Below are positions 28,448-37,640 of a stretch of 64,000 nucleotides of DNA, piece after piece. The translations under genes were made by a program, and so were the position numbers. The stretch comes from Fluviirhizobium alvei (GTDB taxonomy: Bacteria > Pseudomonadota > Alphaproteobacteria > Rhizobiales > Rhizobiaceae), in the NCBI RefSeq assembly GCF_030551875.1, contig NZ_JAUOZU010000001.1:186001-250000 (forward strand), in the 5' to 3' direction. The notes below the pieces were generated by a model. The model was not told the origin of the DNA. It made no database searches and saw nothing but the letters and a program-made list of their open reading frames with translations. How positions within the stretch are numbered: the first letter of the stretch is position 1; every line of letters starts with the position of its first letter.

Positions 28448-28885
28448 CTAGAGGTTGGCGGTTGCGGCGCGCTGGGCGCGCAAGACGTATCGGGTTGCCA
28501 CGATGCCTGCGGTCATGGCGATGAGGAACAGGGCAGTTTCCTGGTCAAGCAGGCCGAGTGCGGGAATGGCGCCACCGGGGCAGAAGCCGGCAATGCCCCA
28601 GCCGATGCCGAAGAGTGCCGACCCACCAAGGAGCCGACGATCGACAGAACGGTTCTTCGGCACGTCGAACGCGGCCTCAAATGTCGGTTTTTGCCGGTTG
28701 CGGAACACCAGCGCGTAACCGGGCATGGCAACAGCCAGCGCGCCGATCATCACGAAGGCGAGGCTCGGGTCCCAGGTGCCGGCGAGATCGAAGAAGTTCA
28801 ACACTTTCGCCGGGTTCGCCATGCCGGAAATCGCGATGCCGAGACCGAAGACGGCACCGATCAGGAGAGCGGAAACATATTTCAT
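28448..28885 (-). CDS. YeeE/YedE family membrane protein (second half, DUF6691 type)
   Basis: 145 residues, four to five hydrophobic helices, with GAVFGLGIAISGMANPAKVL at the N-terminus and GIGWGIAGFCPGGAIPALGL in the second half; the Cys in FCPGG is the conserved sulfur-handling residue. Together with the neighbouring gene it reconstitutes a two-part YeeE/YedE protein, a family that takes up thiosulfate or other sulfur compounds. It ends 15 bases before the persulfide dioxygenase-like start and begins 10 bases after the stop of the other half. Confidence 0.85.
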   Translation of the reverse strand: MKYVSALLIGAVFGLGIAISGMANPAKVLNFFDLAGTWDPSLAFVMIGALAVAMPGYALVFRNRQKPTFEAAFDVPKNRSVDRRLLGGSALFGIGWGIAGFCPGGAIPALGLLDQETALFLIAMTAGIVATRYVLRAQRAATANL

Positions 28886-28895
28886 TGTCGCCTCC

Positions 28896-29312
28896 TCAGA
28901 TCACATGCCGGATGACGAAGACGGTAATGATTGCCGTCGCCATGAAGGTCAGGGTCGCAATCGCCGAACGTGGCGAAAGCCGGGCAATGCCGCACACGCC
29001 GTGGCCGGAGGTGCAGCCCGATCCAAGCGTCACGCCAACGCCGACGATCAGTCCGCCGATGATGAGGGCCGTTGGCGTCAGCGGAACCGAAATCGCAATG
29101 GCATGCGTGAGGCTTTGATAGACGAGAGGCGACAGGATCGCACCGGCAAGGAAGGCGACGCGCCAGCCCCAATCGGCGGCAAAGGGAGGTAAGGCGCCGG
29201 CGAGAATGCCGGTCATGCCGGCAATGCGTCCGTGGAATGCCATCAGCAATGTGGCAGCCAGCCCGATCAAGGCGCCTCCTGCAAGGGATAGGAACGGTGT
29301 GAACTCGGTCAT
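28896..29312 (-). CDS. YeeE/YedE family membrane protein (first half)
   Basis: 138 residues, about four hydrophobic helices. The conserved loop GVGVTLGSGCTSGHGVCGIA carries two cysteines (SGCTSGHGVCG), the signature of the YeeE thiosulfate transporter family. It is the promoter-proximal gene of the operon running through sulP. A short TTGAAT / TATATA promoter overlapped by an inverted repeat lies about 75-100 bases upstream. No ArsR-type repressor (BigR/SqrR) is adjacent. Confidence 0.85.
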   Translation of the reverse strand: MTEFTPFLSLAGGALIGLAATLLMAFHGRIAGMTGILAGALPPFAADWGWRVAFLAGAILSPLVYQSLTHAIAISVPLTPTALIIGGLIVGVGVTLGSGCTSGHGVCGIARLSPRSAIATLTFMATAIITVFVIRHVI

Positions 29313-29384
29313 GTCGTCTCCAGTCTGTTCTTCTGGTCGGTGTTTGAGGAGCCGACCTGCGCCCTTCTCGGTGGCACAGGTCGT

Positions 29385-29408
29385 ATATATAGTGATGTAA
29401 CTATGTAT
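29385..29408 (-). promoter_or_regulatory. Promoter with overlapping inverted-repeat operator for the sulfur operon
   Basis: ATATATAGT (29385-29393) and ACTATGTAT (29400-29408) match as inverted repeats at 8 of 9 positions around a 6-base centre. On the minus strand the sequence holds TTGAAT (complement of 29408-29413), a 17-base spacer and TATATA, so the repeat occupies the spacer of a sigma-70-like promoter reading into the YeeE gene. This is where a BigR/SqrR-type ArsR repressor would bind; the regulator itself is inferred, not seen. Confidence 0.6.
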
Positions 29409-29434
29409 TCAAGGTCGCGTCTGCTTTTTTCGCG

Positions 29435-30238
29435 TCAACGGCCAGCGTCGCGAAATTCCGATGGCAACGGGAAGAAGGTCGATCGATCGAAATAGCCGCG
29501 TGTGCGGTTCTCGATCGCGTTGCGCTTGTCCTGGCGGATGATGAAATTGTAGCTGTCGCCCGAGAATTCTCTCGTGAAATGAACGACATAGCCGAAATTC
29601 TCGGCATCGAAAGGCTTGAGGGCCCCCACCTGCACACCCTGGTCGCCGAGTTCGCGCCAGCCGGTGGTTTCGGACAGGCGGGCGATGACGATCTGCGCCA
29701 GCCGCGTCAATGTCTGCTTCTGCGCAGCGTCGCTGATCGCGATCTTGAAACGCACGGACTGAAAGGGGCCATTCTCCGGTCCCTTGATCATCAGAAAGAA
29801 GGTGGACGGGGAATCCGGGTTTGCGGCATTGGCAAGGCTCGTCTCATAGGAACATTCGAAAATCTTGCGGGCAAAGCTGCCCGGACCCCATTGGGTGGTT
29901 TCAATGCCGAAGGCTCGGAAATCATCGCAGAGATCCTTGCCGGAAATGTCGCTATAGCGGACGAATGTGCCCTGCCAGGTATCGATGAATTCGGCGAACA
30001 TGCCGCCGGGCAGCATGACGGCAACCGAACCCAGCCGTTTGCCCTTGAAGGATTTGATGCTGCCCGGTTTTGGGATGACCATCTGCCGTTCGGGCGCCAG
30101 ACCGGTCCAGACCAGCAGAAGATCGAGGTTGCGATGATTGTTGGCGAGCAGGACCGTCGCACCGATACCCGCGGTGATGAGGATAAAGACCAGCCAGAAG
30201 AACAGGCCGCCGTGTTTTTTAGGTTGCGACTTGACCAT
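29435..30238 (-). CDS. Membrane-anchored protein of unknown function
   Basis: 267 residues with one N-terminal transmembrane helix (LFFWLVFILITAGIGATVLL near residues 12-31) and a mostly periplasmic, soluble remainder. Landmarks are SVAVMLPGGMFAEFIDTWQG, KIFECSYETSLANAA and GYVVHFTREFSGDSYNFI. Only two cysteines (DLCDDF, FECSYE) are visible. The family appears to be restricted to rhizobia and its function is unknown; I cannot assign a domain with confidence. It is transcribed toward the sulfur operon promoter but ends before it, and is divergent from the kinase/aminotransferase gene. Confidence 0.7.
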   Translation of the reverse strand: MVKSQPKKHGGLFFWLVFILITAGIGATVLLANNHRNLDLLLVWTGLAPERQMVIPKPGSIKSFKGKRLGSVAVMLPGGMFAEFIDTWQGTFVRYSDISGKDLCDDFRAFGIETTQWGPGSFARKIFECSYETSLANAANPDSPSTFFLMIKGPENGPFQSVRFKIAISDAAQKQTLTRLAQIVIARLSETTGWRELGDQGVQVGALKPFDAENFGYVVHFTREFSGDSYNFIIRQDKRNAIENRTRGYFDRSTFFPLPSEFRDAGR

Positions 30239-30396
30239 GGAGCGAACCGGCGGGTGGCGATGCCACGAGCTTTAGAGAAAGCCACGGGCGCTTTCAAGGC
30301 AAAGCGACGATCCTTCATCGCCATCAGTTGAATTTGCGGCCTCTCTCGGATTAATTGCTGCCGAACCCATTCGGTCGCCGAGGAGATAGCAAAAGA

Positions 30397-33312
30397 ATGT
30401 CCGATCATGCCGCGCTCAGCCGTGCCGAACTGCCGCGTCCCGATATCGCGATCGAAGATGCCCAACGTCTGGCCCGTGATCTCTATGGGATCGAAGGCGA
30501 TATCCGCGAACTCGGTAGCCAGCAGGATCGCAACTTTCTGATCGAGTGTGGCCGCGGTCGCTTCGTTCTCAAGATCTGCCGCGCCGAATATGACCGGGCG
30601 GAACTCGAAGCGCAGAATGCGGCCATGGTTCGGCTGGCGGGGCGGATCGGTTCACTCCAGGTACCGACCGTCGGAAAGACGCATGCCGGCGCCGAAATCG
30701 AAACCACCATCGTCAACGGCCAGAGCTGCCATGTCCGTCTCCTCGGCTATCTGGAGGGAGAACCGCTGACCCGGCGCAGATTCCTGCCCGAAGCAACCGT
30801 CGCAGCCCTCGGCGCGGCCTGCGCGCGCGTGGCACGAGGCCTCGAGGATTTTCGCCATCCCGGTCTCGACCGACATCTGCAATGGGATCTTCGCCATGCC
30901 GACAAGGTGGCCGCGCATCTCTTGCCGGGCATCGCATCGGCCGAGACGCGGGGCAGGATCGCCAAAGCCCTCGAATTGGCCAGCAAGGCTGTGGCGCCCC
31001 ACCTCGATGGTCTCCGCATCCAGCCGATCCATCATGACATTACCGACGACAATGTCGTCGCCCGTCTCGATGCCGAAGGGGTGCCGATACCGGTCGGCAT
31101 CATCGATTTCGGCGATCTGATGAATGGCTGGCTGGTGGCCGATCTTGCCGTTACCTGCGCCGCCCTCCTGCACCATTCCGGCGGCGATCCCTTCTTCATC
31201 CTGCCGGCGGTCAAGGCATTCCACGCCGTGCATCCGCTGACGGTATCCGAACTCAAGGCGCTCTGGCCGCTAATCGTCCAGCGTGCCGCGGTTCTCGTTG
31301 CCTCCAGCGAACTGCAGCTGTCGCTCGAACCGGATCATGCTTATGTGCTCGGCAATATCGACCATGAGCGGGTGATCTTTGAGGTTGCGAGCGCAACGCC
31401 GATTGCGGTCATGCAAGCGGCCATCCTTGCTGCTGCCGGCATGGAAGCGGAGGCAGCTGTTGTGACCGCCGACCATCGGCTGTTTCCCGAAATTGATCCG
31501 GCGAGGATCGCGATCGCCCGGCTCGATACGCTGTCGCCGGCGTTGAAGAACGGCAACTGGCGAACCGAGGGGCAGGCGAGGGCCATCCTGCGCGATGCCG
31601 TTGCGGAAACCGGTATGGCTGCCACCCGCTACGGCGAGCGCCGGCTCACCGAAACGGCGGGCCTTTCGCCCGATATTCCGGCCACGACCGCGCTCTTCGT
31701 GGAACTGGCACTGCCGCAATCCTCGATCATCGCCGCTCCCTTCGCCGGTGCGCTGGAAGCAACGGCGAAGGGACTGCGGTTGGTCGGCGGCGATCTGGCG
31801 CTCTGGCTCGAAGGTGTCACGTCCGGTCACGCCGCCGGCAGCCGATTGGAGGCCGGTGTAGAGATCGGCCGGGTCGGCGAGACAGGGCTCGTTACGGTTC
31901 AGCTTTGCCGCGATCCGGCAATCGATCCGCTGCACTTCGTCAAGCCGCACCAGTTTGAAGCCTGGTCCACGCTCTGCCCATCGCCAGCGACCATCCTCGG
32001 CTTTGATTGCAATGCGCCGGCGAGCGAGAGCGAAGCACTGCTGGCCAGTCGCCAGGCGCATTTCGCCAAGCCGCAGAAGAACTATTATCGCAGGCCGCCG
32101 CAGATCGAGCGCGGTTTCCGCGAGGAAATGTACGATGTCGATGGCCGTACCTATCTCGATATGGTCAACAACGTCACCATTCTCGGGCATGGTCATCCGA
32201 GGCTGGCAGAAGCGGTCGGGCGGCAATGGTCGCTGCTCAACACCAATTCGCGCTTCCACTATGCCGGTGTTGCCGAATTCTCCAAGCGGCTCGCCGATCT
32301 CGCGCCGGAGGGTCTCGATACGGTCTTCCTGGTCAATTCGGGCTCGGAAGCCAATGACTTGGCGCTGAGACTGGCCTGGGCCCATTCGGGCGCCCGCAAC
32401 ATGCTCTGCCTTCTCGAAGCCTATCACGGCTGGACAGTCGCCTCCGATGCTGTCTCGACTTCGATTGCCGACAATCCGCAGGCGCTGACCACGCGGCCGT
32501 CCTGGGTACATGCAATCACCTCGCCCAACACGTTCCGCGGGCCGTTTCGTGGACCGGATTCGGCTGCGGGCTATATTGCCGCTGCGGAAAAGGCGCTCGC
32601 CGCCATCGATGCGAAGGAAGAGGGGCTCGCCGGTTTCATCTGCGAAAGCGTCTATGGCAATTCCGGCGGCATTCCGCTGCCCAAGGGCTATCTCAAGGAA
32701 GTCTATCGCATGGTTCGCGAACGCGGCGGCGTGACGATCGCCGACGAGGTGCAGGTCGGCTATGGCCGCCTCGGCCACTATTTCTGGGGCTTCGACGAGC
32801 AGGGCGTGACACCCGACATCATCACCATTGCCAAGGGCATGGGCAATGGCCATCCGCTCGGCGCGGTCATCACCAGCCGTGCCATTGCCGACAGCCTGGA
32901 AAAGGAAGGCTACTTCTTCTCGTCGGCGGGCGGTTCACCGGTCTCCTGTGTCGTCGGCCAGACCGTGCTCGATATCATGCGGGACGAGCGGCTGCAGGAC
33001 AATGCCCGCGATATCGGCGATCATTTGCGCAGCCGACTTGAAGCGCTCGGCCAGCGCTTTGCAATTGTCGGTGCGGTGCATGGTATGGGGCTCTATCTCG
33101 GCCTCGAATTCGTGCGCGACCGCCAGACGCTGGAGCCGGCCACGATCGAGACGGCGCGGATCTGCGACCGGCTGCTCGATCTCGGTGTCATCATGCAGCC
33201 GACCGGCGATTACCTGAATGTGTTGAAGATCAAGCCGCCGCTCTGCCTGTCACGGGCGGGCGCGGATTATTTTGCCGATATGCTCGCGCGCGTGCTCGAG
33301 GAAGGATACTGA
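30397..33312 (+). CDS. Fusion of APH-type kinase, M23-like linker domain and class III aminotransferase
   Basis: 971-residue three-part enzyme. Residues 1 to about 340 form an aminoglycoside-phosphotransferase/choline-kinase fold with the catalytic loop HHDITDDNV (Asp near 215) and the metal-binding IIDFGD (near 236). Residues about 425-540 resemble an M23/lipoyl-like beta domain without catalytic residues (IIAAPFAGALEA, GVEIGRVGETGLV). Residues from about 570 are a fold-type I class III aminotransferase with LVNSGSEANDLALRLA, ADEVQVGYGR and the PLP lysine K813 in TIAKGMGNGHPLG. Human hydroxylysine kinase and its phospholyase partner are homologous to the two ends, so a kinase plus ammoniophospholyase is a reasonable proposal. 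Start at 30397 follows AGGAGA. Confidence 0.85.
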   Translation: MSDHAALSRAELPRPDIAIEDAQRLARDLYGIEGDIRELGSQQDRNFLIECGRGRFVLKICRAEYDRAELEAQNAAMVRLAGRIGSLQVPTVGKTHAGAEIETTIVNGQSCHVRLLGYLEGEPLTRRRFLPEATVAALGAACARVARGLEDFRHPGLDRHLQWDLRHADKVAAHLLPGIASAETRGRIAKALELASKAVAPHLDGLRIQPIHHDITDDNVVARLDAEGVPIPVGIIDFGDLMNGWLVADLAVTCAALLHHSGGDPFFILPAVKAFHAVHPLTVSELKALWPLIVQRAAVLVASSELQLSLEPDHAYVLGNIDHERVIFEVASATPIAVMQAAILAAAGMEAEAAVVTADHRLFPEIDPARIAIARLDTLSPALKNGNWRTEGQARAILRDAVAETGMAATRYGERRLTETAGLSPDIPATTALFVELALPQSSIIAAPFAGALEATAKGLRLVGGDLALWLEGVTSGHAAGSRLEAGVEIGRVGETGLVTVQLCRDPAIDPLHFVKPHQFEAWSTLCPSPATILGFDCNAPASESEALLASRQAHFAKPQKNYYRRPPQIERGFREEMYDVDGRTYLDMVNNVTILGHGHPRLAEAVGRQWSLLNTNSRFHYAGVAEFSKRLADLAPEGLDTVFLVNSGSEANDLALRLAWAHSGARNMLCLLEAYHGWTVASDAVSTSIADNPQALTTRPSWVHAITSPNTFRGPFRGPDSAAGYIAAAEKALAAIDAKEEGLAGFICESVYGNSGGIPLPKGYLKEVYRMVRERGGVTIADEVQVGYGRLGHYFWGFDEQGVTPDIITIAKGMGNGHPLGAVITSRAIADSLEKEGYFFSSAGGSPVSCVVGQTVLDIMRDERLQDNARDIGDHLRSRLEALGQRFAIVGAVHGMGLYLGLEFVRDRQTLEPATIETARICDRLLDLGVIMQPTGDYLNVLKIKPPLCLSRAGADYFADMLARVLEEGY

Positions 33313-33335
33313 CCGAACCCCATGCGGCAAACTCG

Positions 33336-33986
33336 TTAGGACCCGGATGGTCGCTCCGGCGGCCGTCCGAAGGTGAAACGGTAGAAATCGGCGATATCGC
33401 TTTCCTCCGGCTCCAGCCCGCTGAAACACTTGAGATAATGGCCTAGGCGCGAATGGCGCACCTCGAGGCTTTCATCGATCAGAAGCGCATATTGGCCGAT
33501 CTGGGTGAAGTAGAGGACGCGGGCCCGGATGAAGGCCTCGCCCTCCTCATAGCCATGACGGCGATACATGGCGGCGATCGCATCGACCCGCTGACTGTCG
33601 GCCTGCTCAACCACGGCCCGGACGGTCTCCGACCGGCGCGCCCAAAGCCGGACGGCCATGTCGAGTTTCGGATCGAACAGATGATCGTCCACCCAGCATT
33701 CGAACACATTGAGGATGGCGCGAATGATGTGCGGCGCTGGCCTCAGTGCACGTTCGATGATCGGTCCGGTATTGATCCGCAGCCAATGTTCGAGCAGCTG
33801 CTTGTGCAGGTCGGGCAGGCTTTCGAAGAACCAGTAGAAGCTCGACCGCGACACGCCGAGCTCGCGCGCCAGTACCTGCACCTTTACCTGGTCGATACCC
33901 TCATCGATCAGGGTGCGGATGGCCAGTCGCAGCCAGTCCTCGCGCGTCGAGCGGCCGGCTTCGGATGCTTCTGTCACCGTATTCAT
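33336..33986 (-). CDS. TetR/AcrR-family transcriptional regulator
   Basis: 216 residues. The N-terminal helix-turn-helix is VQVLARELGVSRSSFYWFFE near residues 37-56; the C-terminal ligand-binding region (residues about 80-200) is helical with no recognised effector motif. Its ATG (33986) overlaps the TGA of soxG (ATGA), so it is the last gene of the soxBDAG transcription unit and probably regulates it, with the N-methyl amine substrate or a product as effector (inference). A perfect inverted repeat upstream of the dimethylglycine dehydrogenase-like gene at 41566-41585 is a candidate operator. Confidence 0.88.
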   Translation of the reverse strand: MNTVTEASEAGRSTREDWLRLAIRTLIDEGIDQVKVQVLARELGVSRSSFYWFFESLPDLHKQLLEHWLRINTGPIIERALRPAPHIIRAILNVFECWVDDHLFDPKLDMAVRLWARRSETVRAVVEQADSQRVDAIAAMYRRHGYEEGEAFIRARVLYFTQIGQYALLIDESLEVRHSRLGHYLKCFSGLEPEESDIADFYRFTFGRPPERPSGS

Positions 33987-34531
33987 CGGCGCAGTTCCAG
34001 CCAGGTCCAGACCGAGGCTGCAAGCCCCCGTTCCACATGCAGTCGCAGACGGTTTTCGACCTCGTGCCGATAGAGGATCGCCGGTGTGGCGGCAAACTGC
34101 ACAGAGGCACTCGGTCCCGGATTGCGCCGGTCGATCAACAGGGCCTCGGCCAGGAGGTCGTCGGTCGCATCCCCGTCGATCTCGAAGACATGGTAGGCTG
34201 CCGACATGTCGGTCACAGCAAAGCCGTCGTCATGCCAGCCGCCACGGGCCAGATCCGGCGGCGCGCCGATCGCCAACATGCGATCGCGGGCAAGACGCAA
34301 GCTGTAGCGGTCGCCCGCCGTTAGCCCGAGCGCACCCGTTCCCGTCCCGATCGCACCATCGCGTGCGGCATAGGCGTCGAGATCGCCACTGACCAGATGC
34401 TGGGTGAGGCCAGCGATCGACCGAACCTTGAATCCGGTGCGGCTCAGGACAGCGGTTGCCCAATGCGGTACCGGCGACCATTTGCCGGAAAGATCGCGGA
34501 TGCGGATATCCTCTTCGCGCAGATCACGCAT
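33983..34531 (-). CDS. soxG: Sarcosine oxidase gamma subunit
   Basis: 182 residues, similar in length to SoxG proteins of heterotetrameric sarcosine oxidase (about 180-200). Landmarks are LTQHLVSGDLDAYAARDGAI, RLARDRMLAIGAPPDL and AVTDMSAAYHVFEIDGDAT, then TPAILYRHEVENRLRLHVERG. The gamma subunit holds the complex together and has no known catalytic residue. The ATG at 34531 lies inside the end of soxA (overlap of 8 bases), which indicates translational coupling; a longer frame to 34639 is not supported. Followed by tetR with an ATGA overlap. Confidence 0.88.
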   Translation of the reverse strand: MRDLREEDIRIRDLSGKWSPVPHWATAVLSRTGFKVRSIAGLTQHLVSGDLDAYAARDGAIGTGTGALGLTAGDRYSLRLARDRMLAIGAPPDLARGGWHDDGFAVTDMSAAYHVFEIDGDATDDLLAEALLIDRRNPGPSASVQFAATPAILYRHEVENRLRLHVERGLAASVWTWLELRR

Positions 34532-37361
34532 GGAGCCGTTCTCCCTTGGGATCGAGGAAACAGGGGGTGACGATCCTGGCCTTCCGCATGGTGCCGAAAT
34601 GGCGGATATCGATGATCTCGCCCATGCGCGACAGGCCACGTTCGACGAGCCCGAGTGCGATCGGTTTGCCGAGCGTCGGGCTCATATAGCTCGATGTCAC
34701 ATAGCCGGTCGATCGGTGCCGTCCGGATAACCGTTCGACGCTATGGGCGCCTGCCGGCAACATCTCGCCGCCATCGGCAACCTCGAGCCCGACGAACTGC
34801 TGGCGGTTTTCGTCGCGCGCGGCCTCCATCATCAGCGAGCGCCGCCCGACGAACTCGACCGTCTTGTTCTTGAGCGGTCCATCGAGGCCGAGGTCACTCG
34901 GCCGCGTCAGGCCATCGGTATCCTTGCCGACGATGAGATAGCCTTTTTCCGCCCGCAGCAGCAGGAGCGCTTCCGAACCCATCAGGCAGGCATCGAAACC
35001 GCGCCCCACCTGTTTCAGATGCCCCCAGAGCGTTTCGGCCCTGTCCGCCCGGATCGATATTTCGTAGGAGCGGTCGCCGGTAAAGGAAACGCGGGCGACT
35101 CGAACCGCATCGGCGCCGAAATAGCCATCGGTGATCGCCATATGCGGCAGGCTCGCATCGTCAAGATCGGCCTTGATGCCGCTCGCGTCGATGAGATCGC
35201 GCGAACGTGGTCCTGTCACTGTCAGCGTGGCCCAGTTGGGTGTCGCATTGTGGATGAAGATCTTCTTGCGATCGAACCGGTCCTGCCGCCAGTCTTCGAG
35301 CGCGGCATGGACGCCAGCGACATGGCTGGTGGAGCAGGAGACGACGAAATGGTTGTCGCTCAGGCGCACGACGACGCCGTCGTCATAGACGACACCGGTC
35401 TCTGTGAGCATGAAGACATAGCGGCACCGGCCCGGCTTGAGCGTCGAGACGGTGTTGTAGAACATGAAATCGAGGAATTCGGCGGCCTGGGGACCGATCA
35501 CCTCGATCTTGCCGAGGGTGGATCCATCGAAGAGCGCTACGGATTGCCGGGCGGCCAGAACCTCGCGGCGGATTTCCTCGTCCGGCACGCCCTTGCCGAA
35601 ATAGGCCGGACGCAACCAGCCGCCATATTCGAGGAACACGGCCCCGTCCGCACGATGCTGCTGTTCGAGCGGCAGCCGGCGCACCGGATTGAAGAGCGGA
35701 CCCGAGCGGCTGCCGGCAAAACTCTGCAACGAAACCGGCGTAAAGGGTGGCCGGTAGGTGGTGGTGCCGGTTTCTGCGATCGAACGGCCGGTGATCGCCG
35801 CCATCAGCGCCAGCCCGTTCATGTTCGAGGTCTTGCCCTGATCGTTGGCCATGCCGAGCGTCGTGTAGCGCTTGAGATGTTCCACCGAGATGAAATTCTC
35901 CCGCGCCGCCAGTTCGACATCCTTGGCGGTCACATCATGCTGATAGTCGATCCAGATGCGGCCCTTCTTGCCCGCTTCCGGCCAGGCGGTTTCCATCTCG
36001 TAAGGTGTCGTTGCGCTGATGGTCCGGTCCTTGAGGATCTCCGCAAGCGTCATCGCACCGGCAGCCGCGCCGACCACCCGGATCCCGTCGATCGTCGCCT
36101 CGGGTACGAAGGCTTGCAGCCTCTCGTCAAAAGTGAGCTTGCCCTTGGCCTGGCTGTAGAGATGTACGGTCGGTGTATAGCCGCCCGAAACGAGCAGGCA
36201 ATCGCAGGCGATCTCGGTTCCATCGTCGAGGATCGCGGCGCCGACCGCCCTTTTGCCTTTCGCCGCGGTGATCCGGCGACCGGAAAACAGCCGGATCCGC
36301 GGATGCGAAAGGACCGGGCGCTGCGAACGCTGATCGATCAGCGTGACGCTTGCGCCCGCTTCGGCCAAAGCCAACGCTGCGCCATCGGTTGCCGAATTGT
36401 TGGTGGCAAGCACGATGGTTTCACCGACCAGGATCGCCTTGCGCTTGAGATAGAAGAGGGCCGCATCGACGGACAGGATGCCCGGCAGGTCGTTTTCGGC
36501 AAACGGCAGCGGGCGCTCGATTGCGCCGGTGGCGAGCACGGTTTCTCGCGGCCGGACCCGCCAGAGCGTATCGGGCTGGCCGTCGCCATGGCGCTGGTTG
36601 AGGGCGACAAGGCCATGGTCGTAGATGCCGAAGGCGGTGGTATTGGTGAGAAGCAGGGCACCACGTTCACCGAGGATTGCGACCGTCTGCTCGATCCAGT
36701 CACTGACGGTCAGTCCGTCGATCGTCACTTCGGCATCGTGATGGCGGGCGGCACCGCCTGCTTCGGAGCGTTCGTCAACCAGCATCACCTGCTTGCCTTC
36801 GCCGGTTGCTGCGAGTGCTGCGGCAAGCCCCGCCGGCCCCATGCCGACCACGAGCAGATCGACGGACTGGTTGATCTGTCGCGAAGGCGCGTCCTTCCGC
36901 CAGTCCGGATCGATCGTGCCCAGCCCGGCCATGGCCCGGATGGAACCGTCATAGAGATGCCAGTTCGGGAAGATGAAGGTCTTGTAGTAGAAGGCCGAGG
37001 GAATGAAGCGCGAGAAGCGGTCGAGGAAGGACTTGCGATCCGCCTCGGCCGTGGGTGAGGCGTTGACCGACCGCACCACCATGCCCTCACGCAGAGCGAC
37101 CATGGTGGCGCGCTCGTTCGGCGAGAGCCTTCCATCGACCATCACATCGACGACGCCGTTGGGTTCCTCGCTGCCAGCGGCGAAGAAGCCGCGCGGCCGA
37201 TGATATTTGAAGGAGCGGCCGATGATCCGCTGGTTGGCCGCAATCAGCGCCGAGGCGATGGTATCGCCGGCAAATCCGACATAGTCCTTGCCATCGAAGG
37301 TGAAGCGAAGCGGCCGGTCGCGGTTAATGGTTCCACCGGTCGGAAGTCGTCTCGCCGTCAT
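34524..37361 (-). CDS. soxA: Sarcosine oxidase alpha subunit
   Basis: 945-residue subunit of heterotetrameric sarcosine oxidase. The N-terminal region carries the 2Fe2S-like/ubiquitin-like fold of the family (LRFTFDGKDYVGFAGDTIAS), then an NAD-binding FAD/NAD-type module near 165-200 (DLLVVGMGPAGLAAALAATG), and the C-terminal third is a GcvT/aminomethyltransferase folate-binding domain (VTGPRSRDLIDASGIKADL, FTGDRSYEISIRADRAE, FVGRRSL). It transfers the sarcosine methyl carbon to tetrahydrofolate as 5,10-methylene-THF while producing glycine and H2O2 together with SoxB. Starts within the end of soxD (ATGA). Confidence 0.93.
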   Translation of the reverse strand: MTARRLPTGGTINRDRPLRFTFDGKDYVGFAGDTIASALIAANQRIIGRSFKYHRPRGFFAAGSEEPNGVVDVMVDGRLSPNERATMVALREGMVVRSVNASPTAEADRKSFLDRFSRFIPSAFYYKTFIFPNWHLYDGSIRAMAGLGTIDPDWRKDAPSRQINQSVDLLVVGMGPAGLAAALAATGEGKQVMLVDERSEAGGAARHHDAEVTIDGLTVSDWIEQTVAILGERGALLLTNTTAFGIYDHGLVALNQRHGDGQPDTLWRVRPRETVLATGAIERPLPFAENDLPGILSVDAALFYLKRKAILVGETIVLATNNSATDGAALALAEAGASVTLIDQRSQRPVLSHPRIRLFSGRRITAAKGKRAVGAAILDDGTEIACDCLLVSGGYTPTVHLYSQAKGKLTFDERLQAFVPEATIDGIRVVGAAAGAMTLAEILKDRTISATTPYEMETAWPEAGKKGRIWIDYQHDVTAKDVELAARENFISVEHLKRYTTLGMANDQGKTSNMNGLALMAAITGRSIAETGTTTYRPPFTPVSLQSFAGSRSGPLFNPVRRLPLEQQHRADGAVFLEYGGWLRPAYFGKGVPDEEIRREVLAARQSVALFDGSTLGKIEVIGPQAAEFLDFMFYNTVSTLKPGRCRYVFMLTETGVVYDDGVVVRLSDNHFVVSCSTSHVAGVHAALEDWRQDRFDRKKIFIHNATPNWATLTVTGPRSRDLIDASGIKADLDDASLPHMAITDGYFGADAVRVARVSFTGDRSYEISIRADRAETLWGHLKQVGRGFDACLMGSEALLLLRAEKGYLIVGKDTDGLTRPSDLGLDGPLKNKTVEFVGRRSLMMEAARDENRQQFVGLEVADGGEMLPAGAHSVERLSGRHRSTGYVTSSYMSPTLGKPIALGLVERGLSRMGEIIDIRHFGTMRKARIVTPCFLDPKGERLHA

Positions 37362-37630
37362 ACGCCTTCTCCTTCGCCGAGCAGGGCCTGGGAGGAGAGA
37401 ACCCGGTGGTTGACCGTGTCCCGCGTCATGGTGAACACTTCCATGCAGGTCAGATGCTTCCAGATCTCGGCGCTTTCGCCCCTTCGGTTATGCTTCGCAA
37501 ACAGATAGTCCGACCAGGTCTGGTCACTGACATCCATGAAGCCTTCGGGTCGCAGATTGCCGAGATCGCCGGCATAGTGGAATTCGGTTTCCGGCCTTGG
37601 GCCGCAGAAAGGGCAGGGGAAAGTCTGCAT
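37358..37630 (-). CDS. soxD: Sarcosine oxidase delta subunit
   Basis: 90-residue zinc-binding subunit. The zinc ligands are visible as MQTFPCPFCGPR at the N-terminus (two Cys) and WKHLTCMEVF near residue 58-66 (His and Cys). The stop overlaps the soxA ATG in ATGA, and it starts 10 bases after the end of soxB. It stabilises the tetramer and has no catalytic role known. Confidence 0.93.
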   Translation of the reverse strand: MQTFPCPFCGPRPETEFHYAGDLGNLRPEGFMDVSDQTWSDYLFAKHNRRGESAEIWKHLTCMEVFTMTRDTVNHRVLSSQALLGEGEGV

Positions 37631-37640
37631 CGGATGCTCC

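Noticed and set aside
34743-37058. 771-codon open frame antisense to soxA
   Set aside because: Shadow of soxA, whose domains are complete on the other strand.
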